From the NCBI RefSeq assembly GCF_047238305.1, contig NZ_JBDFMO010000001.1, positions 2,046,001-2,110,000 of the forward strand: 64,000 nucleotides of DNA, written 5' to 3'. A model generated the notes under the pieces. It worked only from the letters and a program-made list of their open reading frames with translations. It was not told where the DNA came from and did not search any database. Shown here in pieces: positions 41,700 through 50,318 of this stretch (position 1 is its first letter; the number at the start of each line of letters is the position of its first letter). The DNA comes from Ferdinandcohnia sp047238305 (GTDB lineage Bacteria; Bacillota; Bacilli; Bacillales; Bacillaceae_L). Both the position numbers and the translations under genes were made by a program.

Positions 41700-43127
41700 G
41701 TGGCACTAAAAACAAGCAACGAAAAGTTTAAGACACGTGTTCAAAAGGAAGTTCAAAACACCTTCATGAGAGGTGCGGTATCAAAAGCCCAGGAAACCAT
41801 TCAAGGCAGAAAGCAAACGGTTACAGATGAATTGGGGAACTGGGAAGAATGGCGTAACCACGGAGAAGAAATTCGCCAACACGTCCTTGAAAACTTAGAT
41901 TATTACCTCTTTCAATTAAGTGAGCAGGTTTCAAACCGAGGTGGACATGTATTCTTTGCTCAAACCGCCGAAGAAGCAAGTACATACATCAGTGATCTCG
42001 CAAAAAAGAAGGAAGCGAAAAAAATAGTTAAAGCAAAATCAATGGTGACAGAAGAAATCAGCTTAAATCAAAAGCTTGAGGAAGCGGGATGCCAAGTCAT
42101 TGAAACAGACCTTGGTGAATACATCTTGCAAATGGATGATCATGATCCACCATCCCATATCGTTGTACCGGCATTGCATAAAAATAAAGAACAAATTCGC
42201 GATGTTTTTGCGAATAAAATGGACTATAAAAATTCGGAAAAACCAGAAGAACTAGCCTTGTTTGCGAGAGAATCATTGAGACAGGAGTTTTTACAGGCAG
42301 ATCTGGGGATTACAGGATGTAATTTCGCAGTTGCAGAAACAGGTTCGATTACTCTCGTAACAAACGAAGGGAATGCAGATCTTGTCGCTGCCCTCCCGAA
42401 AACACAGGTTGTCGTGATGGGGATGGAGCGTCTCGTTCCAACATTTGAAGAAATGGAAGTATTAGTTGGAATGTTAACGAGAAGTGCTGTCGGTCAAAAA
42501 TTAACAAGCTATATCACGACATTGACAGGACCTCGTGAAGAAGGCGATGTTGATGGACCAGAAGACTTTCATCTTGTTATTGTAGATAATGGGCGTTCAA
42601 ATATACTAGGGACGGAATTCCAATCCGTTTTACAATGTATACGCTGTGCGGCATGTATTAATGTTTGCCCAGTATATCGTCATGTTGGAGGGCATTCCTA
42701 TGGATCGATTTATCCAGGTCCAATTGGGGTTGTACTAACGCCGCTGCTAGGTGGTTATGATGATCACAAGGAATTACCATATGCCTCAACCCTTTGTGGC
42801 GCTTGTACGGATGCTTGTCCAGTCAAAATCCCACTTCATCAATTGATTCATAAACATCGTGAGGTTATCGTGGAGAGGGAAGGGCGTGCACCTATCTCTG
42901 AAAAACTATTAATGAAAGCATTTGGTTTCGGTGCTTCTTCACCATCTCTTTACCAAATGGGTTCAAAACTTGCACCAACATTAACGAAGCCACTTACTCA
43001 TGGTGACAAAATTACAAAGGGAGTCGGCATGCTGAAAGAATGGACCGATGTACGTGACTTCCCAGCACCAAATAAAGAAAGATTCAGAGATTGGTTTAAA
43101 AATCGAGAAACAGGAGGCGAGGAGTAA
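41700..43127 (+). CDS. lutB: Lactate utilisation iron-sulfur protein LutB
   Basis: 475-residue subunit: an N-terminal LUD domain (about 60-290) followed by two 4Fe-4S motifs, CIRCAACINVCPVY and CGACTDACPVKIP, then a C-terminal LutB segment ending RDWFKNRETGGEE. GTG 41700 follows AGGAGGGG. The stop overlaps the lutC start (TAATG). Electrons from lactate presumably pass through these clusters to the respiratory chain. Confidence 0.95.
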   Translation: MALKTSNEKFKTRVQKEVQNTFMRGAVSKAQETIQGRKQTVTDELGNWEEWRNHGEEIRQHVLENLDYYLFQLSEQVSNRGGHVFFAQTAEEASTYISDLAKKKEAKKIVKAKSMVTEEISLNQKLEEAGCQVIETDLGEYILQMDDHDPPSHIVVPALHKNKEQIRDVFANKMDYKNSEKPEELALFARESLRQEFLQADLGITGCNFAVAETGSITLVTNEGNADLVAALPKTQVVVMGMERLVPTFEEMEVLVGMLTRSAVGQKLTSYITTLTGPREEGDVDGPEDFHLVIVDNGRSNILGTEFQSVLQCIRCAACINVCPVYRHVGGHSYGSIYPGPIGVVLTPLLGGYDDHKELPYASTLCGACTDACPVKIPLHQLIHKHREVIVEREGRAPISEKLLMKAFGFGASSPSLYQMGSKLAPTLTKPLTHGDKITKGVGMLKEWTDVRDFPAPNKERFRDWFKNRETGGEE

Positions 43128-43843
43128 TGAAGGGAATCATCCAAAACCGCGACGCCTTCCTCGATCAAATTGCAAAACAGCTTGGTCGTGAGCGAAAAAC
43201 AACGTTAACACCACCTGTGTGGAAGCATAACCCACAGGAGGAAGTATTAAAGGATGCAACCGTGGATGAGTTAGTAGAAGTTTTAAAGCTTCAATGCACA
43301 AAAATTCATACGGAGCTCATCATGACATCAAAATCCAAGCTTTCAGAAGACCTAGAAAAGAAAATCAAAGAATTCGGTAGCGGTCCAATCGTTACCTGGA
43401 AGGACGAACGTTTCAAACAATTTGGTCTTCAGTCATTACTAACAGAAAAACTACCTTCTGAACAAGAAGATGTTTTTGAATGGAATCCTGACCTAGGAAA
43501 AGAAAACATCACAAAGGCAGAACAAGCAAACATTGGAATTACCATAAGTGAAATCACATTAGCAGAATCAGGCACAGTTGTGCTATACAGTGGTCCAAAT
43601 CGTGGAAGAACCATCAGCTTCCTACCGGCCCACTCAATCGTAATTGTCCCAAAAAGCACAATCGTCCCACGGATGACCCAAGCCGCCAAGCTTATCCGTG
43701 AAAAAGTCAAAAACGGTGAGCAGGTTCCTTCTGCGATCAACTTTATCACAGGACCAAGTAACTCTGCAGATATTGAAATGAACCTTGTTGTTGGGGTGCA
43801 TGGACCAGTGAAGGCAACTTATATTTTGGTGGAGGATTTATAG
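43127..43843 (+). CDS. lutC: Lactate utilisation protein LutC
   Basis: 238-residue LUD-domain protein and third component of LutABC. The segment ISEITLAESGTVVLYSGPNRGRTISFLPAHSIVIVPKSTIVP and the C-terminal TGPSNSADIEMNLVVGVHGP are the family signature. It has no iron-sulfur Cys motif. It ends the operon. Confidence 0.94.
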   Translation: MKGIIQNRDAFLDQIAKQLGRERKTTLTPPVWKHNPQEEVLKDATVDELVEVLKLQCTKIHTELIMTSKSKLSEDLEKKIKEFGSGPIVTWKDERFKQFGLQSLLTEKLPSEQEDVFEWNPDLGKENITKAEQANIGITISEITLAESGTVVLYSGPNRGRTISFLPAHSIVIVPKSTIVPRMTQAAKLIREKVKNGEQVPSAINFITGPSNSADIEMNLVVGVHGPVKATYILVEDL

Positions 43844-43888
43844 TGTCAAAAGAATGATTTCACTGAGCATCCTAATTTACGAGAGTTA

Positions 43889-43920
43889 AGCCCTCCATCC
43901 ACGATGAAGGGCTTTCTTTC
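43889..43920 (+). terminator. Terminator of lutABC
   Basis: AGCCCTCCATC pairs with GATGAAGGGCT (one mismatch), loop CAC, then TTCTTTCT. Confidence 0.7.
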
Positions 43921-44051
43921 TATCAAACTTCCAACAATCTCCCCTTCAAAAAACTAACCCAAACCCTCAAAATCTTGTTACAATAAAGGTACAGAGGGAC
44001 ACTGGACCTGTCCCATTGTCCCAATCATGTCCTAAAAAAGGAGCATGTCCT

Positions 44052-45788
44052 ATGTTCGAACTTTTAATTACAATGTTAGAGCGGTTAGGGATTATTGTTG
44101 CAATCGCTTTTATTTTGACGAGATTGAAGTTTTTCAGAGGGATGATGTACCAGGATGAGCTGAATCGTTGGCAGAAGCTTGTGGCGATTGTCTTCTTTGG
44201 TTTCTTTGGAATCATCGGTACGTATACAGGTCTTAGCCTTAATACAGAAAGCCTACAATTTAACCGCTGGGCATCAGGTTTGACTCCTGATGAAGCGTTA
44301 GCAAATTCACGCGTGATTGGTGTGGTGCTAGCAGGTCTACTAGGTGGTTACAAGGTAGGGTTAGGTGCGGGGCTTATTGCTGGTATCCATCGTTTTACAC
44401 TTGGTGGGTTTACCGCATTTTCCTGTGGCTTTGCATCCATTATCGCAGGTTTTATATCAGGTTACTTTTATAAGAAAAATAAGCATGTGAAATTAAGTAC
44501 AGCATTTATTATCGCGGCGTCCGCAGAAGCACTTCAAATGCTTGTTATCTTGCTTTTCTCGCGTCCTTTTGAAAAAGCGTGGGCTTTAGTTGAAATTATT
44601 GGGATTCCGATGATTGTCGCAAATGGACTAGGGTGTGCCTTATTTCTCATGATCATAAAGAGTGTAATTAATGAGGGTGAGCGAGCTGGTGCAGTTCAAG
44701 CCCAAAAAACCCTTCGCATTGCAGACAAGACGCTTGTCCATTTACGAAACGGGTTGAATCGAGAGACAGCTCAGGCGGTTTGTCATATCATTCAGGATGA
44801 AATCCAAGCAACAGCTGTGGCGATGACCAATACCCAAGAAATTTTAGCACATGTGGGATTAGGACATGACCATCATCGTTCGCAAATGCCAATCCAAACG
44901 CTAATTACAATGGATGTCATTCATAATGGTAATATTGTAATCGCCAACAAAAAGATGATTCAGTGTCGAGATGAGGATTGTCCGCTCGGTGCGGCTGTAA
45001 TTGCTCCATTAAAACGGAGAGATGAAACGATTGGGACGCTAAAATTCTATTTTCGTTCTGAGAAAGAAATTACACCTGTTGTGACAGAACTTATTTCAGG
45101 TTTGAGCTCTCTTTTAAGTAATCAGCTTGAAATTGCGGAAGCCGATAAAGCCTTTCAGCTTGCAAAAGAAGCTGAAATTAAAGTGCTTCAAGCTCAAATA
45201 AGTCCGCATTTTCTTTTTAACACGCTGAACACGATTCTCTCTTTGGTAAGAAGAGATCCAACAAAGGCTAGGAAACTACTCGTTTCCCTATCACATTTCT
45301 TACGTCAAAACCTGTCCGTTACCACACAAAATGTAACGACCCTGGAACAGGAATTGCGACAAGTGAAGGCCTATTTAGAAATAGAGGGAACTAGATTTGT
45401 AGATAAACTAAAGGTAGTTTATAAGGTTGAAGAAGCTGCATTGTATCAGTATATCCCACCACTTACCCTCCAGCCGATTGTTGAAAATGCCATTAAACAC
45501 GGGATGAAGAATCGTGATGGGGATTTCCATATCATGATTACGATTCAAAGAGAGAATGACTGTGTGTATGTAAAGGTTGAGGATAATGGAATGGGAATGA
45601 ATGAAGAACGTGCGAAGGAAATTTGCATTACCCCGATCAAGTCAGAAAAAGGTAGTGGAGTCGCTTTATACAATGTCAATCGTAGGCTTACCATGTTATT
45701 TGGTGAAAAGTCTGCATTAGCCATTAAAAGTGAAGAAAATAAAGGAACGGAGATTGCTTTTTCAATTCCACTAACGGAGGCTGTATAA
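44052..45788 (+). CDS. LytS/BtsS-type sensor histidine kinase
   Basis: 578 residues: an N-terminal 5TM-LYT sensor (about 1-200), a GAF-like domain (about 225-350), then the LytS-type kinase with the phosphorylated His386 in AQISPHFLFNTLNTI and the ATPase motifs VENAIKHGMKNRD and DNGMGMNEE. Relatives (LytS in Bacillus, BtsS in E. coli) sense extracellular pyruvate and turn on a pyruvate transporter. ATG 44052 follows AAAGGAG. The gene for a LytTR regulator and cstA follow, so pyruvate is the likely signal. Confidence 0.9.
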   Translation: MFELLITMLERLGIIVAIAFILTRLKFFRGMMYQDELNRWQKLVAIVFFGFFGIIGTYTGLSLNTESLQFNRWASGLTPDEALANSRVIGVVLAGLLGGYKVGLGAGLIAGIHRFTLGGFTAFSCGFASIIAGFISGYFYKKNKHVKLSTAFIIAASAEALQMLVILLFSRPFEKAWALVEIIGIPMIVANGLGCALFLMIIKSVINEGERAGAVQAQKTLRIADKTLVHLRNGLNRETAQAVCHIIQDEIQATAVAMTNTQEILAHVGLGHDHHRSQMPIQTLITMDVIHNGNIVIANKKMIQCRDEDCPLGAAVIAPLKRRDETIGTLKFYFRSEKEITPVVTELISGLSSLLSNQLEIAEADKAFQLAKEAEIKVLQAQISPHFLFNTLNTILSLVRRDPTKARKLLVSLSHFLRQNLSVTTQNVTTLEQELRQVKAYLEIEGTRFVDKLKVVYKVEEAALYQYIPPLTLQPIVENAIKHGMKNRDGDFHIMITIQRENDCVYVKVEDNGMGMNEERAKEICITPIKSEKGSGVALYNVNRRLTMLFGEKSALAIKSEENKGTEIAFSIPLTEAV

Positions 45789-45789
45789 A

Positions 45790-46521
45790 ATGGAATCAAA
45801 AATTAAAACTCTTATTGTCGATGATGAATTATATAGTCGTGATGAGCTCTCTCATTTATTGGAGACCTATCCAACCATTCAAATAGTTGGAGAAGCTGAT
45901 TCAGGGGAGTCAGCCATTTTAAAATCAATTCAGCTTCAACCAGATGTTGTCTTTTTAGATGTGGAAATGCCTAAATTAAATGGGATGGACGCTGCCAAAG
46001 CTCTCTTGGAATTGAAAAAACCACCACTTATTGTGTTTGCCACTGCATACCCAGAATTTGCCGTGGAAGCCTTTCGTTTTAATGCGATCGACTATTTATT
46101 AAAGCCGTTTGATGAGGAACAGCTTAAGGAAACCGTTAAACGAATCGAAAAACTTCTTCATACACCAGATGAAAAGGAAAAGGGAAAACAAACAGGGAAA
46201 TTGGCGATTGATTCAAGTGGGGAGATTATCTACCTTGAACCACTGGATATTTTATATATTGCCAAGGATGAGAAAGTAACGAAGCTTGTGACAAAAATGG
46301 GCGAGTATGAGACAAAAACTCAGTTAAAGGAATTGGAAAACAGACTTGAATCATTTGGGTTCTTTCGGATTCATAAAAGCTTCCTCGTGAATTTAAAATA
46401 TGTCACTAGACTTACCCCTTGGTTTAATGGAGCCTACCAATTGGAAATTGAAGGAAGAGAAGAACAGCTTTCAGTTAGCCGTAATTATGTTAAAGCATTA
46501 CGTGCACAATTAGAAATTTAA
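45790..46521 (+). CDS. LytTR-family response regulator
   Basis: 243 residues: receiver domain 1-120 with phospho-acceptor Asp57 (VVFLDVEMPKLNG) and the conserved Lys in LLKPFD; LytTR DNA-binding domain from about 140 to the end (YIAKDEKVTKLVTKMGEYETK, GFFRIHKSFLVNLKYV). It starts one base after the kinase stop, with ACGGAGG inside the kinase gene. It should activate the cstA gene downstream. Confidence 0.93.
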   Translation: MESKIKTLIVDDELYSRDELSHLLETYPTIQIVGEADSGESAILKSIQLQPDVVFLDVEMPKLNGMDAAKALLELKKPPLIVFATAYPEFAVEAFRFNAIDYLLKPFDEEQLKETVKRIEKLLHTPDEKEKGKQTGKLAIDSSGEIIYLEPLDILYIAKDEKVTKLVTKMGEYETKTQLKELENRLESFGFFRIHKSFLVNLKYVTRLTPWFNGAYQLEIEGREEQLSVSRNYVKALRAQLEI

Positions 46522-46528
46522 ACAAATG

Positions 46529-46595
46529 AAGGTAGAAATTTTGCGTTTTAGTTCACAAATTTGACACGTTATCGTCAAATTTCTACCTTTTAATC
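46529..46595 (+). terminator. Terminator/attenuator with two exclusive hairpins
   Basis: AAGGTAGAAATTT (46529-46541) pairs with AAATTTCTACCTT (46577-46589), followed by TTAATCTT. AAATTTGAC (46557-46565) pairs with GTCAAATTT (46574-46582). The two helices share bases 46577-46582 and cannot both form completely. It may simply end the lytS-lytR message, or act as an attenuator before cstA. Confidence 0.6.
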
Positions 46596-46625
46596 TTAAA
46601 ATCTTCTAAACTTCAAATTTTCTAC

Positions 46626-46648
46626 TATAATAAATGTAAACGCATTCA
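46626..46648 (+). promoter_or_regulatory. cstA -10 box with overlapping cre-like site
   Basis: TATAAT at 46626-46631 is followed by TGTAAACGCATTCA at 46635-46648, which fits the CcpA cre consensus at 13 of 14 positions. The position at the transcription start suggests glucose repression of cstA. No clear -35 box is seen, in line with activation by the LytTR regulator. Confidence 0.6.
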
Positions 46649-46681
46649 TAACTTTAATAGAGGGAATAAGGGGGAAATAAC

Positions 46682-48133
46682 ATGATTACATTTTTAGCGA
46701 GTATTGCTTTGTTAATCATTGGATACTTTACGTATGGTAAATACGTTGAAAAAGTATTCGGTGTTAAGGAAGAACGTACTACTCCAGCTTATGTAAATGC
46801 AGACGGTGTAGACTATATTCCAATGAGTACCAAGAAAAATTCTATGATTCAGCTTCTGAATATTGCGGGGACTGGACCTGTATTCGGACCAATTATGGGA
46901 GCGCTTTACGGACCAGTTGCTTTCATTTGGATCGTTGTTGGATGTATTTTTGCAGGTGCCGTTCACGATTATTTAACTGGAATGATTTCCATCCGTAACA
47001 AAGGAGCTCACTTACCAGAGCTTGCAACGAAGTTTTTAGGTAAAGCAATGAAGCATGTGGTTAACGCTTTTGCTGTTTTACTACTATTATTAGTTGGTAC
47101 AGTATTCGTTTCAACACCAGCTTCACTTTTAAATCTTTTATTAGAAGGAAAAGTGGCTTTAGGTATTCTTATCGCAGTTATTTTCATTTACTACATCTTG
47201 GCTACTTTATTACCAGTTGATAAAATTATCGGTCGTCTTTATCCTTATTTTGGAGCAATCCTTTTAATCAGTGCTGTTGGAATCGGCGTTGGTTTAGTCG
47301 TAAAAGGTGCACCAATTCCAGAACTTTCATTATCAAATTTCCATCCTGATAATGCACCAATTTTCCCATTATTATTCTTTACAATTACTTGTGGTGCTTT
47401 ATCTGGATTCCATGCAACACAAACACCTATTATTTCTCGTACAACACAAAAGGAAAGTCAAGGACGTAAAATTTTCTACGGGATGATGATTGCTGAAGGT
47501 ATCATCGCTATGATTTGGGCAGCAGCAGCTATGAGCTTGTTCGATGGTTACGGCGGCCTACAAGAACTTCTTGCAGCTGGTGGTCCAGGGGCCATTGTAA
47601 GTGAAGTTTCAACATTAATGCTTGGTGCAATTGGTGGAACACTTGCAGTACTAGGTGTTATCGTATTACCAATTACTTCTGGTGATACAGCATTCCGTAG
47701 TGCACGTATGATTATTGCTGAATATCTAAATTTGGCTCAAAAGAAAATCTCTAGTCGTCTATGGATTGCTATTCCATTATTCGCAATCTCTGTTGTTCTT
47801 ACTCAAATCGATTTCAATATTCTTTGGAGATATTTTAGCTGGGCGAACCAAGCAACAGCTGTTATTGCCTTATTCGTAGGTGCGATGTACTTATACATTG
47901 CAAAAAAGAATTACTGGATTTCATTAATTCCAGGAACTTTCATGCTATGCATGGTAATCACGTATATCTTGAATGCTCAAATTGGATTCCGTTTGCCTAT
48001 GAATATTGCATGGTACGGTGGTTTTGCAGGAACAATCATCCTTGTCGCATTATTCTTCCGTCAAGCAGCGAAATATCGTGCGGCCAATCTACCACTTGAA
48101 GAAGATATTACAAACTATAACCGGGTGGCCTAA
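46682..48133 (+). CDS. cstA: CstA-family (BtsT-like) pyruvate/peptide transporter
   Basis: 483 residues, about 13-14 helices, of the carbon-starvation CstA family; members transport pyruvate (BtsT, CstA in E. coli), and peptide uptake has also been proposed. Motifs visible include NIAGTGPVFGPIMGALYGPVAFIWIVVGCIFAGAVHDYLTGM, GALSGFHATQTPIISRT and ITSGDTAFRSARMIIAEYL. GGGGG precedes ATG 46682. It follows a LytS/LytR-type system, as btsT is controlled by BtsSR, and is next to lactate genes whose product is pyruvate. Confidence 0.93.
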   Translation: MITFLASIALLIIGYFTYGKYVEKVFGVKEERTTPAYVNADGVDYIPMSTKKNSMIQLLNIAGTGPVFGPIMGALYGPVAFIWIVVGCIFAGAVHDYLTGMISIRNKGAHLPELATKFLGKAMKHVVNAFAVLLLLLVGTVFVSTPASLLNLLLEGKVALGILIAVIFIYYILATLLPVDKIIGRLYPYFGAILLISAVGIGVGLVVKGAPIPELSLSNFHPDNAPIFPLLFFTITCGALSGFHATQTPIISRTTQKESQGRKIFYGMMIAEGIIAMIWAAAAMSLFDGYGGLQELLAAGGPGAIVSEVSTLMLGAIGGTLAVLGVIVLPITSGDTAFRSARMIIAEYLNLAQKKISSRLWIAIPLFAISVVLTQIDFNILWRYFSWANQATAVIALFVGAMYLYIAKKNYWISLIPGTFMLCMVITYILNAQIGFRLPMNIAWYGGFAGTIILVALFFRQAAKYRAANLPLEEDITNYNRVA

Positions 48134-48280
48134 ATGGGGTGCTGTAGTCCTGAATATCGGAAGGTAGTCGAGGATCAAGAGAAGAAGGTCAATCAAAATA
48201 CGGACAAAGTTCCCGTTTGGGGCAAAATCGTGAGCGTAGCCATTATTGTGGGAGCTACAATCGCCTTTGTCCTCTTATAA
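48134..48280 (+). CDS. Small CstA-linked membrane protein (48 aa)
   Basis: Immediately after the cstA stop, ATG 48134 opens a 48-residue frame: MGCCSPEYRKVVEDQEKKVN, then a linker and one membrane helix IVSVAIIVGATIAFVLL at the C-terminus. The vicinal Cys pair at residues 3-4 could take acyl chains or metal. CstA genes in other phyla are followed by small YbdD/YjiX proteins, but this one does not look like them; it may be an analogous partner. It shares the cstA terminator. Confidence 0.7.
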   Translation: MGCCSPEYRKVVEDQEKKVNQNTDKVPVWGKIVSVAIIVGATIAFVLL

Positions 48281-48288
48281 GAAGAATT

Positions 48289-48318
48289 GCACGCAGTCAT
48301 AATGATTGCGTGCTTTTT
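48289..48318 (+). terminator. Terminator of the cstA unit
   Basis: GCACGCAGTCAT pairs with ATGATTGCGTGC (one G-T), followed by TTTTTT. Confidence 0.88.
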
Positions 48319-48443
48319 TAAGTTTGAGAAACATTTCACAAATTAGTTGGTTTCATATCCTTGAGATCTTTAGTACTATAAGATAATAAAGTCCATATTT
48401 CTGCACAAAATAGCAGAAGGACAGCCAGGGAGGTTCAATACAT

Positions 48444-48740
48444 ATGGAAATGACTATAAGTGATGCAGCATTAAAATGGTTTAAAGAAGACATAAGTGTA
48501 AAAAAAGGTGATTCCGTTCGTTTCTATCCAATGTTTTACGGAACTAGTCCCGTACAGGAGAAATATTCACTAGCTTTTTCTACACATGACGAACCCATTC
48601 AAATTCATACAAGTCAAAAAGTAGATGATATTATGTTCTATGTAGAAGAAGATGACATATGGTTTTTCAATGGTCATAATCTGATCGTTGACTATAGTCC
48701 AGATAAAGATGAATTGGAGTACCAATATCCGAAACCATAG
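48444..48740 (+). CDS. HesB/IscA-like domain protein without cysteines (YneR-like)
   Basis: 98 residues of the HesB/YadR/YfhF group: MTISDAALKWFKEDISVKKGDSVRFYPMFYG and the C-terminal HNLIVDYSPDKDELEYQYP fit the YneR-type Bacillus proteins. It contains no Cys at all, so the iron-sulfur ligands of IscA are absent and an Fe-S scaffold role is unlikely. GGGAGG precedes ATG 48444. Monocistronic, with its own terminator. Confidence 0.8.
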   Translation: MEMTISDAALKWFKEDISVKKGDSVRFYPMFYGTSPVQEKYSLAFSTHDEPIQIHTSQKVDDIMFYVEEDDIWFFNGHNLIVDYSPDKDELEYQYPKP

Positions 48741-48752
48741 ATAAGTTAGTTA

Positions 48753-48777
48753 GGACTCACTTTTGTGGGTCTTTTTA
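48753..48777 (+). terminator. Rho-independent terminator
   Basis: GACTCAC/GTGGGTC (one G-T) with a TTTT loop and then TTTTT. Confidence 0.8.
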
Positions 48778-48785
48778 ATTTGCAA

Positions 48786-48801
48786 TGTGATTCGAATCAC
48801 G
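48786..48801. promoter_or_regulatory. FNR/CRP-type box before the DUF438 gene
   Basis: TGTGATTCGAATCACG contains the perfect palindrome GTGATTCGAATCAC and fits the Bacillus FNR consensus TGTGA-N6-TCACA at 9 of 10 positions. It is centred about 79 bases before the start codon; a TATGTT that could serve as -10 follows at 48818. Confidence 0.6.
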
Positions 48802-48872
48802 AACCTTTTCCTTAAACTATGTTACTTTCATCATAGCAAGTGTTTTCACATAGTTTGAAAGGAGAAATTTGT

Positions 48873-50099
48873 GTGAGTGAACTTATTAATAACCGAGAAC
48901 AATATAAAATCAGTGATATAGAGAGAGAAACTATTATCAAACAAAGCTTTTTGGATTTACATAATGGGAAATCAGTAGAAGAGATAAAATCCCGTTTAGC
49001 AAATAAGGTTGGTTATATTACGATAGGAGAGATCTCTAGACTACAGCATGTATTGGTGGAAGAAGAGAACATCCCAGCAGGTGAAGCAACAGAAATTTGT
49101 TTACAGCATCGGGAGATTTTTAAGGATTTAATTGAAGAAACCATGGCTACTCATCCTGAAGAACAACCTGGGCACCCAGTGCATACTTTTAAGCTTGAAA
49201 ATAGAGAATTAGAAAAGCTAGTAAACGATAGAATCAAGCCGCATTTGCAAACTTTTGAACAAGATGATCATGAAGAGAACCGAATGAAGCTACTTGAGGA
49301 TTGCAACCTCTTATTGGATATTGGTAAGCATTATGAAAGAAAAGAGCAACTCCTTTTTCCATATCTTGAAAAGTACGGAATTTATGGTCCAACCAATATG
49401 ATGTGGAAAATCGATGACTTCATACAGGATGCAATCAAAGATGCTAAAAAAATGCTGACAAATTACGAGGGGGATAGACAATCTCTCATTGAAGTTATTC
49501 AATTTTTTATTGACCAAGTAAACGAGATGATTTATCGGGAAGAAAATATTCTTTTCCCAATGTCCTTAAATAATTTAACAGAAGATGAGTGGATGAAAAT
49601 TGCCAATGAAAGTGATGAAATTGGATTTTGTTTAATTTCACCTGAGGATTGGAAACCGGCACGAAATGTAATTGAAGATGAAGACATCGCAACAAAAGGA
49701 TTTATTAAGATGGAAACTGGTATTTTATCTTTAAAACAGCTTGAATTACTGTTAAACCATTTACCGGTTGATATTACGTTTATCGATAAGGATGACGTCG
49801 TTCGTTATTTTTCCAAAGGAAAAGAGCGTATTTTTGCAAGGACAAAAGCGGTTATTGGGAGAACGGTTCAAAACTGTCACCCTCCAAGAAGTGTTCATGT
49901 TGTTGAAGAATTACTTGAAGACTTCAAATCAGGAAGAAAAGATGTTGAAGATTTCTGGATCAAAGCAAAAGGGAAATACGTGTATATCCGTTATTTTGCC
50001 GTTCGGGATGAGGATGGAGAGTATATTGGAACGATGGAATTCTCGCAAAATATAGCACCTATTCAGGAAATTGAAGGAGAAAAACGGATTTTATCATAG
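48873..50099 (+). CDS. DUF438 / hemerythrin / PAS protein
   Basis: 408 residues. Order: DUF438 (about 10-85, with SVEEIKSRLANKVGYITIGEIS), hemerythrin HHE domain (about 110-245, metal ligands likely in HPVHTF, HLQTFEQDDHEE, HYERKEQLLFPYLE and YREENILFPM), and a C-terminal PAS-like domain (about 290-400, LPVDITFIDKDDVVRYFSKGKERIFARTKAVIGRTVQNCHPP). The start is GTG 48873 after AAAGGAG. Di-iron hemerythrin proteins of this type respond to oxygen or nitric oxide; the FNR-type box upstream agrees with a low-oxygen role. Confidence 0.85.
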   Translation: MSELINNREQYKISDIERETIIKQSFLDLHNGKSVEEIKSRLANKVGYITIGEISRLQHVLVEEENIPAGEATEICLQHREIFKDLIEETMATHPEEQPGHPVHTFKLENRELEKLVNDRIKPHLQTFEQDDHEENRMKLLEDCNLLLDIGKHYERKEQLLFPYLEKYGIYGPTNMMWKIDDFIQDAIKDAKKMLTNYEGDRQSLIEVIQFFIDQVNEMIYREENILFPMSLNNLTEDEWMKIANESDEIGFCLISPEDWKPARNVIEDEDIATKGFIKMETGILSLKQLELLLNHLPVDITFIDKDDVVRYFSKGKERIFARTKAVIGRTVQNCHPPRSVHVVEELLEDFKSGRKDVEDFWIKAKGKYVYIRYFAVRDEDGEYIGTMEFSQNIAPIQEIEGEKRILS

Positions 50100-50115
50100 A
50101 GAATACGAAAAAATG

Positions 50116-50140
50116 CTGACACTGTGGTGTCAGTTTTTTT
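50116..50140 (+). terminator. Rho-independent terminator after the DUF438 gene
   Basis: CTGACAC/GTGTCAG with loop TGTG, followed by seven T. Confidence 0.9.
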
Positions 50141-50160
50141 ATTTGGAAAAGGTAGATTAT

Positions 50161-50290
50161 AGCTAAAATCGATAGAAACTGAATAAAATCGATAGAACCG
50201 AAATAAAATCGATAAAACTCAAATAAAACCGATAGAACCGAAATAAAATCGATAAAACTGAAATAAAGTTGATAGAATGAAAATAAAACA
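50161..50290. repeat. Tandem repeat, exact 20-bp period, six copies plus part
   Basis: Consensus AAATAAAATCGATAGAACCG. GATA occurs at 50171, 50191, 50211, 50231, 50251 and 50271, exactly 20 bases apart, with a partial copy at 50281. It starts 20 bases after the DUF438 terminator. The minus-strand open frame here is an artefact of the repeat. Not a CRISPR: there are no unique spacers. Confidence 0.9.
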
Positions 50291-50318
50291 GCCGCCAGAC
50301 TAACGGTAGTGTTCACAA

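Noticed and set aside
43996..44014. GGGACA/TGTCCC inverted repeat before the lytS-type gene as operator
   Set aside because: Only 6-bp arms, and similar GTCC repeats run on into the coding leader; not enough to call a site.
50161..50290. CRISPR array
   Set aside because: The 20-bp units are contiguous and degenerate, with no unique spacers and no cas genes; the same holds for the arrays at 6040 and 58261.
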